The notes below the pieces were generated by a model. That model did no database searches and was not told the DNA's origin. It saw only the letters and a list, made by a program, of their open reading frames with translations. Position numbers and translations under genes: made by a program. Positions 18,187-26,950 of a stretch of DNA of 64,000 nucleotides are shown here, in pieces. The stretch is from NCBI GenBank assembly GCA_903859705.1, contig CAIONQ010000076.1, positions 84,315 through 148,314 of the forward strand. Reading direction: 5' to 3'. Source of the stretch: an uncultured Chthonomonas sp. GTDB taxonomy: Bacteria; Armatimonadota; Chthonomonadetes; Chthonomonadales; Chthonomonadaceae. Within the stretch, counting starts at the first letter, position 1. Each line of letters begins with the position of its first letter.

Positions 18187-18667
18187 TCCGGTATCTGTTT
18201 CGTCAATTATGCTGCCGGGCAGAAAAGTGTTCCTTGTGGCGTTAAATTTGCTGACAAACCTGCTCAGATTTGTTATTTTCCACATGCACTATTTGTTCTG
18301 TATGTATAATCTGGTTGCTTGGTTTCATACCGGATGTGGCAGCAGTTGTTCGCACGAAAAACGAGCGTCCGGCGCTAATTGGGACATCTGGTTAAGTGGC
18401 AGTTGAGTCAGATTTGGAATGTAGATACTCAATTCTCAGTCCTTCTGGCCGATTTACAGCAATTTCTAAGAGTCAGTCAGGAAGTGCTCGAATGCGCGGA
18501 TCACCTGCTTGGTGCCGTCGAGCCGGTTTCGTTGAGCACGAGCGTTATTATGATAGTCTGGGCGATGTTTCAACTACAAGTAGTTACCTTGATGCTAAAA
18601 CCAACGTTGCGCAAGTTTAGTTAGCTTCAAATAGATTCCCTATAGTGCACCGATACTCAAATACAGG
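18187..18667. other. Intergenic stretch without a convincing gene
   Basis: About 480 bp between the ROK promoter and the ArsR promoter. Two short plus-strand frames (ends 18620 and 18624) overlap in different phases; neither has a ribosome site or a recognisable motif. It may be regulatory DNA or the worn remains of a gene. Confidence 0.4.
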
Positions 18668-18697
18668 TTGACACAACACTTACTTAGGCATTATTAT
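18668..18697 (+). promoter_or_regulatory. Sigma70 promoter of the ArsR-AHSA1-DinB operon
   Basis: TTGACA at 18668-18673, an 18-bp spacer and TATTAT at 18692-18697. A start 7-8 nt after the -10 falls at 18704-18705, on the A of the ArsR start codon, so the mRNA is predicted to be leaderless or nearly so. Confidence 0.65.
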
Positions 18698-18712
18698 TAA
18701 CAATATGGTTAA
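18697..18712. promoter_or_regulatory. Probable ArsR operator overlapping the start codon
   Basis: TTAAC-N6-GTTAA, a perfect 5-6-5 inverted repeat with core AACAATATGGTT. The same architecture and an almost identical core (AACTATATGGTT) occurs at 50141-50156 before the other ArsR/SRPBCC locus. It overlaps the last base of the -10 and the ATG at 18705, so binding would block transcription start. Confidence 0.6.
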
Positions 18713-19085
18713 CAATAGTGGTGCGGAACTATCTGCAGTGTTCTCTGCACTCGCCGACCCAACGCGGCGAGCTATCCTGGACAATCTCAGGGTGAGCCAG
18801 GCGCGCGTTATCGATGTAGCGCGTCCATTTGGCATGTCTATACCGGCAATATCCCGCCATCTTAAACTTCTTGAGCAGGCCGGCTTAATAGAAAAAATTC
18901 CGGAAGGGCGTGAAACCCTCTGTAGAATCAAGCCAGGAACACCTGCGATGCGCCTTGCAAGCAGCTGGATTCAGACGCAAACTCAATTTTGGAACGACAG
19001 GCTGGATAGCCTTGAAATATTTCTTGCGTCCAATGAGCTCGTTGAAACGGAGGAAGAAGCTAATGAACAGCAATCCAATGAGTAG
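18705..19085 (+). CDS. ArsR-family repressor
   Basis: 126 residues. ALADPTRRAILDNL opens the winged helix, the recognition region is FGMSIPAISRHLKLLEQAGLI, followed by the wing KIPEGRETLCRI. No metal-binding CxC is present in helix alpha-3, so it belongs to the metal-independent ArsR group found beside AHSA1/SRPBCC genes. It is the first gene of a three-gene operon and overlaps the AHSA1 gene by 23 bp. It probably represses its own promoter through the inverted repeat at 18697-18712. Confidence 0.9.
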   Translation: MVNNSGAELSAVFSALADPTRRAILDNLRVSQARVIDVARPFGMSIPAISRHLKLLEQAGLIEKIPEGRETLCRIKPGTPAMRLASSWIQTQTQFWNDRLDSLEIFLASNELVETEEEANEQQSNE

Positions 19086-19548
19086 CATGGATTTGACCGT
19101 TGAAGGAGAAGTGCTGGTAATAACTCGGCATCTGCATGCGCCCGTGCAGCGAGTGTACGATGCGTGGACAAAGGCAGACCAACTGGCTCGTTGGTTTGCA
19201 CCCAACCGGAGATGGAAAAGCATAACTGCTGAAACAGACGTACGCCCCGGTGGAAAGTACCGTATCGATATGTACCACCAGGATGGTGATGTGTATACTC
19301 TTATCGGCAAATACATCGAAGTGTTGCCGTGCCGTAGGCTGCAGTTTAGTTTTAACTGGCTGCAGGGCATGAGTGGGCAGTACGAAAGTATTGTAACGCT
19401 CGACTTTGCGGGTTACGCAGATGAAACCGAACTGCGAATAAAGCATGTAAACCTGACTGCTGTTGAGCTTGCGGAAACTCGCAAAGGCTGGGCTGGGTGC
19501 CTGGATATGCTTGAAACCTTGATGGTTACCAACGAGTCTCCATTTTAA
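19063..19548 (+). CDS. AHSA1/SRPBCC-domain protein
   Basis: 161 residues from the ATG at 19063, with GGAGG at 19049-19053 inside the 3' end of the ArsR gene; the frame is open much further upstream but that is antiparallel coding noise of the ArsR gene. VITRHLHAPVQRVYDAWTKADQLARWF and DVRPGGKYRIDM are hallmarks of the activator-of-Hsp90-ATPase (AHSA1) branch of SRPBCC. The C-terminal helix GWAGCLDMLETLM closes the pocket. Partner of the ArsR regulator; the ligand is unknown. Confidence 0.9.
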   Translation: MNSNPMSSMDLTVEGEVLVITRHLHAPVQRVYDAWTKADQLARWFAPNRRWKSITAETDVRPGGKYRIDMYHQDGDVYTLIGKYIEVLPCRRLQFSFNWLQGMSGQYESIVTLDFAGYADETELRIKHVNLTAVELAETRKGWAGCLDMLETLMVTNESPF

Positions 19549-19633
19549 GTCCTGCGTGTGCCCTGTCGCATACCCATTGGGCTTAAATCTGTGTGTGGTG
19601 TGTGTTAAATACAAAAAGCGTGGAGGTTTGCCA

Positions 19634-20110
19634 ATGTCAGAGGTGACGGAACAGATCAAGTCTGAGTACACAAGGAATGAGAAAAAACTCATATCCCTGC
19701 TCAATGCAACGCCTGCAGATAAGCTGGAGTGGTCTCCATCACCTTCAGCGCGAACCGTAATTGAGCTTGGTGCCCACTGTGCCATGGGTACCACTGGAAT
19801 AACAGGATTGCTCAAAGGTGAGCCGATGCGGTTTGAAAATACCGCTGAACTGGATGCCTCGCTTCGCCAGATGGAGAAGCAGTTCAAGAGCCTGGATGTA
19901 GTACTTGGGATGGTTAAGCAATCTGGTGAAGAGTACTTTGCTTTTCTGGATTCGCTGGATGCAGATCAGATCCATGCAATCGTCAATACTCCAATGGGCG
20001 CGATGCCGCTTTCTGTTGCCGCAACATTCCCCTGCGAGCACATGAAGTGCCATGTGGCGCAGATCGAGTACGTTCAGACTATCTGGGGCGATCACGAGTG
20101 GAGAAGCTGA
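19634..20110 (+). CDS. DinB-like four-helix protein
   Basis: 158 residues from the ATG at 19634 with GGAGG at 19622-19626. Pattern of four helices with NEKKLISLLNATPADKLEWSPSPSARTVIELGAH near the N-terminus and a second conserved segment FPCEHMKCHVAQIEYVQTIWG at the C-terminus. The three histidines expected to bind metal in DinB/YfiT proteins are plausible at H in GAHC, H in CEHMK and H in CHVAQ. Related enzymes are thiol-dependent transferases. Third gene of the ArsR operon. Confidence 0.8.
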   Translation: MSEVTEQIKSEYTRNEKKLISLLNATPADKLEWSPSPSARTVIELGAHCAMGTTGITGLLKGEPMRFENTAELDASLRQMEKQFKSLDVVLGMVKQSGEEYFAFLDSLDADQIHAIVNTPMGAMPLSVAATFPCEHMKCHVAQIEYVQTIWGDHEWRS

Positions 20111-20138
20111 GGCTAAGCTCTCGGCCAGGCCATGTAGC

Positions 20139-20177
20139 AAGTTGCGCCCATGCAGGTAATCTGCATGGGCGCAACTT
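20139..20177. terminator. Perfect 17-bp hairpin between convergent genes
   Basis: 20139-20155 pairs perfectly with 20161-20177 around the loop GTAAT, followed by CATTTTC. It separates the DinB gene from the convergent MogA-LarC2 gene and probably terminates the ArsR operon. Confidence 0.75.
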
Positions 20178-20205
20178 CATTTTCAGAACATCACAATCTG
20201 AAGCA

Positions 20206-21168
20206 TCAATCTACACTCTCGAATGCCACCACAGCTGCGGCATACACCTCACGCACGGGTGCACCGGTAGCAAGTGCGGCCGCCTTTACGTCGCTATACT
20301 CCGGCGAGGCTGCAATAACCCTGCCACGGTATGTTCCTACCTTCACCTTAATTGCACCAAAGGGAGTTTCAACGGTTTGCCAGCTGCGGGTAACGGTTAT
20401 TCTTTCATGTCTGGCAAATCGGACACCAAAGCTACCTGTTTCAGTAAATAAAACCTCGGCCAGCTTGCCCCGATTTTTAGGCACAGTAATCACCGTTACC
20501 TTTATAGCCGGGCGTTGCTTCTTCATGATGATTGGCGTCAGTGAAACATCCAGAGCCCCGGCAGCAAACAGGCGCTCTAATAGCAACTCGTAAACTTCTG
20601 GTGAAACGTCGTCTAAGTTCGTTTCTATCACGTCTACTGTCCGAGGAGTCGTGTCAGTAGAAACCGGTGATCCCCCCTCAGAGTGGTCGGTTGGTTCATC
20701 TTGGATAATGCCGCAGGCATGGCTTAACAGCGGCAACAATGTCTCGAGGCCATCTCGCACTCCACCAACAGAACCTGGCAGGTTAATTATTAACGTAGAG
20801 CCTGCAATTCCACATACCCCACGGGAAAGCACGGCGCGCTCAAACTTTTGATAGCCTTTCCATCGCAAAAGTTCGGCCAGGCCTGGTGCCTCACGCTCCA
20901 ACACCATTTTTGTGGCCTCTGGCGTCACATCCCGCGGCGAAAACCCCGTTCCGCCCGTGGTAACAATCAGGGCAATACCCGCATCTACCGCAGTCTGTAG
21001 GGCCGAAGCAATCTCGGTAGCATCGTCCGGTACTATTTCCGGGCCTCTCACCTGCCATCCAGCCTGCTCAAGCCCCGCACGCAGAGTTGGGCCAGATATA
21101 TCTTCGCGTTCGCCGCTGGTACAGCTATCACTAACAGTAATCACATGCGCAGTTTGAACTGAATTCAC
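20206..21168 (-). CDS. MogA/MoaB domain fused to LarC C-terminal domain
   Basis: 320 residues from the GTG at 21168 (VNSVQTAHVITVSDS), with a GAGGGGG stretch just upstream. Residues 1-165 are a MogA/MoaB molybdopterin adenylyltransferase-type domain: TVSDSCTSGEREDISGP, IVTTGGTGFSPRDVTPEAT, NLPGSVGGVRDGLETLLP. Residues ~185-320 match the LarC C-terminal domain: VIETNLDDVSPEVYELLLE, FAAGALDVSLTPIIMKKQRP. LarC inserts nickel into the pincer cofactor of lactate racemase; its normal N-terminal half is absent here and MogA takes its place. No larA, larB or larE is in the window. It may load a metal into an unknown nucleotide cofactor. Confidence 0.85.
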   Translation of the reverse strand: MNSVQTAHVITVSDSCTSGEREDISGPTLRAGLEQAGWQVRGPEIVPDDATEIASALQTAVDAGIALIVTTGGTGFSPRDVTPEATKMVLEREAPGLAELLRWKGYQKFERAVLSRGVCGIAGSTLIINLPGSVGGVRDGLETLLPLLSHACGIIQDEPTDHSEGGSPVSTDTTPRTVDVIETNLDDVSPEVYELLLERLFAAGALDVSLTPIIMKKQRPAIKVTVITVPKNRGKLAEVLFTETGSFGVRFARHERITVTRSWQTVETPFGAIKVKVGTYRGRVIAASPEYSDVKAAALATGAPVREVYAAAVVAFESVD

Positions 21169-21291
21169 AACAGCCCCCTCAATAATACGGTAAACTTTGG
21201 AATGGATTCGGCAGCGACCGTTGGCCTTCCTTCGAAGATCGCTGCTGCACATAGATTTGCCTTCGGTTAGATACGGAGAACTCCCACAAAA

Positions 21292-22353
21292 ATGCGTTGG
21301 CTGCTCGCGATGCTTTTGTTTGTACCAGTCAGCCTGGGGCTGCATCTGTCACATGCTCCCGAAGTGTGGGTGTTCGTTACCTCTGCACTCGGCATTGTGC
21401 CACTCGCCGGATATATGGGTACCGCTACTGAAGAGTTAGCGAAGCGCTTTGGCCCGGGAATTGGTGGTTTGCTGAATGCTACATTTGGTAATGCTACAGA
21501 ACTTATTATTAGTATTATTGCCATACGGGCCGGGCAAATTGAGGTTGTAAAGGCCTCGCTCATAGGTTCAATTATCGGTAATGTGCTTCTGGTGCTTGGC
21601 CTTTCAGTTCTGCTGGGTGGCCTAAAACACAAAATACAAGTCTTTAACAAAGATGTTGCGCAGAGCCATTCTGCAATGCTCGGTGTTGCTGTCATCTCCC
21701 TGCTGGTGCCAGCTCTATTCGTAAGTGCAAGCCATATCAGTGGTGCGCAGGGCGAATCACGTATACAATCGCTCAGTACTGGCGTATCTGTTGTGCTGAT
21801 GGTGCTGTACTTTGGCAGCCTGGTATTTTCGCTGCGCACCCATGAATCCCTGTTCCGCAACAGTGAAGATTCGGATGCTGATCCGCCTCTGTGGAAAAAG
21901 AGCAGGGCATTTGCAGTGCTTGTTGCTTGCACACTCGCGATTTCGCTGGAGAGCGACCTCCTGGTGGGCTCCATCGACCCTGTTATCGAACAGTGGCACA
22001 TCAATAAGGTGTTCCTCGGGATCATCCTCATACCGCTTATCGGCAATGCCGCGGAACACTCAACGGCCGTGATGATGGCTCTTAAGAATAAGATGGATAT
22101 ATCGCTGAACATCGCTATTTCGTCCAGTACGCAAATTGCAATGTTCGCAGCTCCGCTCATCATCTTCCTGAGCCCGATGCTCGGGCATCCGGTATCGATT
22201 CTTTTCAACACCTTCGAGCTTGCAGCCGTTAGCGCTGCTGCGGCGATCGCCGTTCTAATCTCAATGGACGGCAAAAGTCACTGGCTCGAAGGTGCCCAAT
22301 TACTGGCAACATATCTCATTGTTGCCCTCGCATTCTATTACATTGCGGGCTAA
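21292..22353 (+). CDS. cax: Ca2+/H+ antiporter, CaCA family
   Basis: 353 residues with about eleven hydrophobic segments. The two inverted repeat halves each carry the c-motif: FGNATELIISIIAIRAG near residue 65 and IGNAAEHSTAVMMALKN near 250, whose glutamates bind the ion. An acidic linker (NSEDSDADPPL) lies between the halves. It exports calcium in exchange for protons across the inner membrane. Divergent from the MogA-LarC2 gene with 123 bp between starts and 39 bp upstream of the prenyl synthase. Confidence 0.92.
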   Translation: MRWLLAMLLFVPVSLGLHLSHAPEVWVFVTSALGIVPLAGYMGTATEELAKRFGPGIGGLLNATFGNATELIISIIAIRAGQIEVVKASLIGSIIGNVLLVLGLSVLLGGLKHKIQVFNKDVAQSHSAMLGVAVISLLVPALFVSASHISGAQGESRIQSLSTGVSVVLMVLYFGSLVFSLRTHESLFRNSEDSDADPPLWKKSRAFAVLVACTLAISLESDLLVGSIDPVIEQWHINKVFLGIILIPLIGNAAEHSTAVMMALKNKMDISLNIAISSSTQIAMFAAPLIIFLSPMLGHPVSILFNTFELAAVSAAAAIAVLISMDGKSHWLEGAQLLATYLIVALAFYYIAG

Positions 22354-22392
22354 CCTGGCACTCGGTGCCGGCCCGTATCCTGGAGACTTCTG

Positions 22393-23283
22393 TTGACATT
22401 CGACCTCAAAGCCTATTTGTCGCAAAAGCGGGAAGCCATAGAAACAGCCCTGGCTGAGTACCTTCCAACGGCGGATTCCCGACCTCAGACATTGCACGAA
22501 TCCATTCGCTACAGCGTGCTGGCACCGGGCAAGCGCCTTCGTCCCACCCTGGTGCTTGCTGGCTCCGCCGCTGTGGGTTGTGAAGACAAACTGGTTATGC
22601 CCACTGCCTGTGCACTCGAGTTCATTCATGTGTTTAGCCTGATCCACGATGATTTACCGTGCATGGATAACGACGATTACCGCCGGGGACGCCTTACCAA
22701 TCACAAAGTGTATGGCGATGCAATGGCTCTGCTTGCTGGCGATGCCTTGCTTGCGCTTGCATTTCAGCTCATTGCCGAGAATGCAAAGCTCGTACCCGTG
22801 GAACGTGTTTTACCCACGCTGCATATGGTTGCTGTTGCCTCGGGAACCTGGGGAATGGTCGGCGGCCAGGTAGTTGATATGGAGAGCCAGGGGCAGGATG
22901 TTAACACTGATACGCTTGCGTACATACATGCTCACAAAACGGGTGCTTTGTTAACTGCCTCGGTACTCGCCGGGGCTGTGATGGCCGGTGCAACGGATGC
23001 AGAAATTGATGCTTTGCGCAAGTATGGTGGCCACATTGGCCTGGCATTCCAGATCGCAGATGATATCCTGGATGTTACCGGAGATGAGGCCAAAATCGGC
23101 AAGCCAGTTGGCAGCGATGAAGAGCGCGATAAGGCGACCTTTCCCAAGCTATACGGATTGGAAGAAAGCCGTCGGCGGGCACACCTGGAAGTGGAACTTG
23201 CCGAAGAAGCACTCTCCATTTTTGATGAACGCGCCGAACCGTTACGCGCCATCGCCCGCTACATTGTCGAACGCGATCTGTAA
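22393..23283 (+). CDS. ispA: Polyprenyl synthetase (geranylgeranyl/farnesyl diphosphate synthase)
   Basis: 296 residues. TTG start at 22393 with GGAG at 22382-22385. First aspartate-rich motif LIHDDLPCMDNDDYRRG, second QIADDILDVTGDEAKIGK, plus GKRLRPTLVLAGS and GGQVVDME. It condenses isopentenyl diphosphate with allylic diphosphates to make C15 or C20 chains for quinones, carotenoids or undecaprenyl carriers. The two residues between Asp pairs in the first motif (DDLPCMD) fit the bacterial type II FPP synthase. Fifteen bp upstream of the flavoenzyme gene. Confidence 0.92.
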   Translation: MTFDLKAYLSQKREAIETALAEYLPTADSRPQTLHESIRYSVLAPGKRLRPTLVLAGSAAVGCEDKLVMPTACALEFIHVFSLIHDDLPCMDNDDYRRGRLTNHKVYGDAMALLAGDALLALAFQLIAENAKLVPVERVLPTLHMVAVASGTWGMVGGQVVDMESQGQDVNTDTLAYIHAHKTGALLTASVLAGAVMAGATDAEIDALRKYGGHIGLAFQIADDILDVTGDEAKIGKPVGSDEERDKATFPKLYGLEESRRRAHLEVELAEEALSIFDERAEPLRAIARYIVERDL

Positions 23284-23298
23284 ACTAACCGGAGAACC

Positions 23299-24471
23299 AT
23301 GCGCGTTATTGTAGCTGGCCTTGGTGCCGCCGGATCCATGACTGCCTGGCAGCTCGCCAAACGAGGCTGTGAAGTGATTGCGCTCGAACAGTTTCATATC
23401 GGGCATGATCGCGGCAGCTCACACGGCGAGAGCAGAATTGTCCGCTCTGTCTATCCAGATGCGCTTTTCACCGGTTTAATGAACCGGGCTTTTGAGCTGT
23501 GGGAAACGTTTGAGGCGGAAGAAGCCTGCCTACCTTCGCCAATCTCTGAGGTAGTTGGCAAACTGGTAGAGCGCATCGGTGGTCTGTATGTCGGCGATGT
23601 AGCCTCGCCCAATTTGCAGCTTGCCGAGGTCGCGCTACAGAAGGCAGGTTCGAACTTCGAACTTCTCTCAGCGTCGGAGATACGGGCACGCTACCCGGCC
23701 TTTCGCGTTAGTAGCAGCGAGCGCGCTATTCTGGATACCGGCATGGGGTACGCTCGTCCCGGTGCCATTGTTAGAAGTGCGGTTGCCCTTGCGGCAGCGG
23801 CCGGCGCAAGGGTGATGGAGAACGCACCGCTCCGCCTTTGGCAAGAAACCAGCAACGGCGTATCAGTGCAGCTGATGACAGGCGAAACCATAGAGGCCGA
23901 TCAGCTGATACTTGCCTGCGGCAGTTGGATACAGAAGGCATTGGTGCACACCGGTGTGCATTTGCCGCTGAAGGTAACTCGCCAGGTATATGCTCACTTT
24001 CAGCCACGGGAGCATGGGGCGGATGCCTGCAACGCATACTTGCCCGGCGATTTCCCGGTTTGGATTGATGCCGATAACAACACATATGGTTTTCCGCTGT
24101 TGAGCGGTGAAACGGGCGTTAAGCTTGCAAGCCATGATCTGGGTTCAACCACTGATCCTGATTCGGTGAAGCGAGAAGTTTTGCCCGTCGAACTTGAAGC
24201 CATGGTTCATGCGGTAACAGAGCGGCTACCTGGCCTGGATACGGTCCCGAGCTATGCCGGGGTATGCCTGTACACATCAACACCAACTGAAGATTTCGTG
24301 ATAGACACGCTGCCAGAGCAGTGCAATGTACATGTGCTGAGTGCCTGTTCCGGGCATGGCTTTAAGTTTGCACCGTTAATTGGCGCATTCGGTGCATCGC
24401 TGGCCCTGCGAGACGGTATCGCAGTGCCGGATAGGTTTCGTCTTGCCGCCCATACCACCAGCCCGGCGTAG
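23299..24471 (+). CDS. Sarcosine oxidase / N-methyltryptophan oxidase-like flavoenzyme
   Basis: 390 residues. FAD Rossmann motif at the N-terminus VAGLGAAGSMTAWQLAKRG, then DRGSSHGESRIVRSVYPD, the signature of monomeric sarcosine oxidase relatives. The Cys expected to hold FAD covalently is in GVCLYTSTPTEDFVIDTLP, and the closing motif is ACSGHGFKFAPLIG. It oxidises a secondary N-methyl amine to an imine, giving peroxide. No signal peptide, so cytoplasmic. Overlapping spacing of 15 bp places it in the operon with the prenyl synthase. Confidence 0.9.
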   Translation: MRVIVAGLGAAGSMTAWQLAKRGCEVIALEQFHIGHDRGSSHGESRIVRSVYPDALFTGLMNRAFELWETFEAEEACLPSPISEVVGKLVERIGGLYVGDVASPNLQLAEVALQKAGSNFELLSASEIRARYPAFRVSSSERAILDTGMGYARPGAIVRSAVALAAAAGARVMENAPLRLWQETSNGVSVQLMTGETIEADQLILACGSWIQKALVHTGVHLPLKVTRQVYAHFQPREHGADACNAYLPGDFPVWIDADNNTYGFPLLSGETGVKLASHDLGSTTDPDSVKREVLPVELEAMVHAVTERLPGLDTVPSYAGVCLYTSTPTEDFVIDTLPEQCNVHVLSACSGHGFKFAPLIGAFGASLALRDGIAVPDRFRLAAHTTSPA

Positions 24472-24527
24472 AGCAGTAACGCTTTGCTGTGTTTGTATTC
24501 CGTGAGATTTCGACGTTAGCAATACCT

Positions 24528-26888
24528 ATGCATAAAACCAACCCACCTCTGTTGAAGCTTGTTTGCACTGTGGCACTCTGCCTCAGTGGTGTAATGGCAT
24601 CCACCTTCGCGCATGCAGCACAGCCACCACAGCCGGCAATCCAGCCTGCGGTTCTGGCATCTGCCATGTTTCCGCCATCGTCCAGCGTGGATTTTACCGC
24701 CACTTTGCAGGCTCCTGTTGGTGGACATGGCTTTTTAGGTGTTGGCAAAGATGGGCATTTTGAGTGGGCGGATGGTACACGGGCCCGGTTCTGGGGTGTT
24801 AATATCTCAAGCACGCGGCTGAACTTGCCGGATGATCAGATTGAGGCGGTGGTAAAAACGCTTGCCTCTGCTGGCACAAATATGGTGCGCCTTGAGGCTA
24901 TCGATAACCGCAACTGCCTGCTGGGTAGAACCGATGCTCTCGTATCCTATGATCTTGATGATAAGTACCTGGATAGAGTTGATAAATGGATAGATACCCT
25001 CCGCAAACATGGCATCTACTACTATCTGGATCTGTTGGACTTTCGTACGTTTAAGGCGGGCGATAAAGTTGTGAATGCGGAGGATCTGGATCGTGCTGCA
25101 CGCCCCTATGCAATTTTTGATACCTACCTCATTCAGCTTCAGCAGGAGTATGCAGCAAAGCTGCTAACGCATCGCAATCGGTATTCTGGATTGCGGGCAG
25201 TGGATGACCCAGCTCTTGCATTGGTAGAGATCTGCAATGAGCATGGGTTCTTCCTGTATCCCGAAAAGCTCGAGAAGCTCAGTGAACCGTATGCCACCAA
25301 TCTGAAATCACTGTGGAACCATTGGCTGCAGCAGCACTATGGCAACCTGGATGGGGTGGTGCGTGCCTGGGCCACAGCGGCCGTGCCGCAGCCATTGCGG
25401 CCGGACGAAACCCTGGATATGAACGGCGTGGATCTTCCAATGCTTGCCACCCCGCCAGATGCTTTTGCACGCCAGAATGCCATACCGCGCAAACTGCCCA
25501 TGAGGATGCACGATGGAGTTCGGTTTCTGGCCGAGCTTCAGCGCAGCTACTTTAAGCAGATGCGAGATGCCCTACGCCAGATTGGCTTAAAGGTGCCCGT
25601 TACCGGCGTTGTGAGCGGCGGCGAACCCGCCGACGTGGCCTCGGTAGCCGCTGAATGTGATTTTACGGCCGAAAACTGGTATGGCGAAACAGATGGCCTG
25701 GACCCTGCGCACCCGGCCATGCGGTTTGTGGGAGGGCGAAACTCCCTGCGGGCCGATTCGCCGTGGGGCCTTGCACCCTCGCTTGCATCACTGCGTTGGT
25801 ACAACAAACCCGTGTGCATTCGTGAGTGGGGATCTTCCTGGCCCAACAGAGCAAGGGCGGTAAGCGTACCCCAGATGGCTGCTTATGCGGCGCTGCAGGA
25901 TGTGGATTGCCTGCTGCTTTTCGGCTACCAGACTAATATCGATTCCGATGGTTCTACGCCAGATAGCCTCAGCGATCTTGCATTTCAATGCGATCCAACC
26001 GTATGGGGGCTTTTCGCAATTGTGGGCCAGGCCTACCTCAAGGGGGCCATCCACCGGGCACCCACCATGGTAAACCTTGTCTATCCGGATGATAGGCTCA
26101 ATACCTGGCCCAACCATACCGGGGATGCATATAGGTTATCGTGGAGTGTGCGCGTAAACAGCACCCCGGGAGACAAACTTTCCGGGGAGTACAGCTTCGT
26201 GCCTGCAGGCAATCGTTCAGATCTGGCATCCATGCGTGATATTTTGGATAGGCTCAGCAGAGACAATGTTACGCTCAACTCCGATTTCTCCAACGGAGCA
26301 TGGAAATCGGAAACCGGCGAGATATCGCTGTTTGCGAAAGAGGGACGCATGGAGGTGGAAGCCCCAACCTTTTGCGCACTTGCCGGCGAGTTAACCCCCG
26401 GGAAAGTTTACGATCTGGGTGCGTTCCGCATAAGTACGCCATCCCCAATGGCCGCTTTTGTTGCCTACTCGTTAGATGGCAAGCCACTCTCAGAATCCAA
26501 ACATGTGATCATGAAGATGGTTACACGTGCTGGCAACACGGGAGAGGTACTTGAAAAGGCCCCTGCAGGTTCTATGGATAACTTTGTGCTGCGCAAGCAT
26601 GGCACAGGGCCAGTAGTTACATTTGGCAGGCCCTCCACCACGCCTGTAAAGGTGTGGATGCTTAGAGATGGCAAGGATACTCCGGATCAAGATCCGGTGC
26701 TTACGCTTGGGATGATAGATGGAACCTGGGAAGCAGAAATTATAGATGGCACTGCACGCTTCGTAAATGATACTCCCGGTATCGCCGCGATATTTGGGGC
26801 CGGAGTTACGGATGTTTCTCCCAGAAGTGCAGCTTCCAACGGTAACAGAGATTCAAACAGGAATTCACCTCCGCAGCGTGGCATGTAA
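24528..26888 (+). CDS. Exported GH5-like glycosidase
   Basis: 786 residues from the ATG at 24528; the signal peptide (LLKLVCTVALCLSGVMASTFAHA) fits this start rather than the GTG at 24489, though neither has a strong ribosome site. The barrel begins FWGVNISSTRLNL and shows GTNMVRLEAID, the acid/base motif LVEICNEHGFF and the nucleophile strand VCIREWGSSWPN, an arrangement of clan GH-A. A C-terminal part of ~250 residues is beta-rich and probably a carbohydrate-binding or accessory domain. The substrate is unknown. Confidence 0.75.
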   Translation: MHKTNPPLLKLVCTVALCLSGVMASTFAHAAQPPQPAIQPAVLASAMFPPSSSVDFTATLQAPVGGHGFLGVGKDGHFEWADGTRARFWGVNISSTRLNLPDDQIEAVVKTLASAGTNMVRLEAIDNRNCLLGRTDALVSYDLDDKYLDRVDKWIDTLRKHGIYYYLDLLDFRTFKAGDKVVNAEDLDRAARPYAIFDTYLIQLQQEYAAKLLTHRNRYSGLRAVDDPALALVEICNEHGFFLYPEKLEKLSEPYATNLKSLWNHWLQQHYGNLDGVVRAWATAAVPQPLRPDETLDMNGVDLPMLATPPDAFARQNAIPRKLPMRMHDGVRFLAELQRSYFKQMRDALRQIGLKVPVTGVVSGGEPADVASVAAECDFTAENWYGETDGLDPAHPAMRFVGGRNSLRADSPWGLAPSLASLRWYNKPVCIREWGSSWPNRARAVSVPQMAAYAALQDVDCLLLFGYQTNIDSDGSTPDSLSDLAFQCDPTVWGLFAIVGQAYLKGAIHRAPTMVNLVYPDDRLNTWPNHTGDAYRLSWSVRVNSTPGDKLSGEYSFVPAGNRSDLASMRDILDRLSRDNVTLNSDFSNGAWKSETGEISLFAKEGRMEVEAPTFCALAGELTPGKVYDLGAFRISTPSPMAAFVAYSLDGKPLSESKHVIMKMVTRAGNTGEVLEKAPAGSMDNFVLRKHGTGPVVTFGRPSTTPVKVWMLRDGKDTPDQDPVLTLGMIDGTWEAEIIDGTARFVNDTPGIAAIFGAGVTDVSPRSAASNGNRDSNRNSPPQRGM

Positions 26889-26950
26889 GCCTATAGCATG
26901 CGGAGTATTCAGAGCGCTGGCGGCGGCCAGTTCAGATTGGAGCGGTTGCG

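Noticed and set aside
19060..19887. 275-codon minus-strand frame across the AHSA1 and DinB genes
   Set aside because: Antisense to two clear genes with their own ribosome sites.
21267..22274. 335-codon minus-strand frame across the Ca2+/H+ antiporter gene
   Set aside because: Mirror of a strongly biased membrane-protein gene; Ser/Ile/Ala-rich, no motif, no ribosome site.
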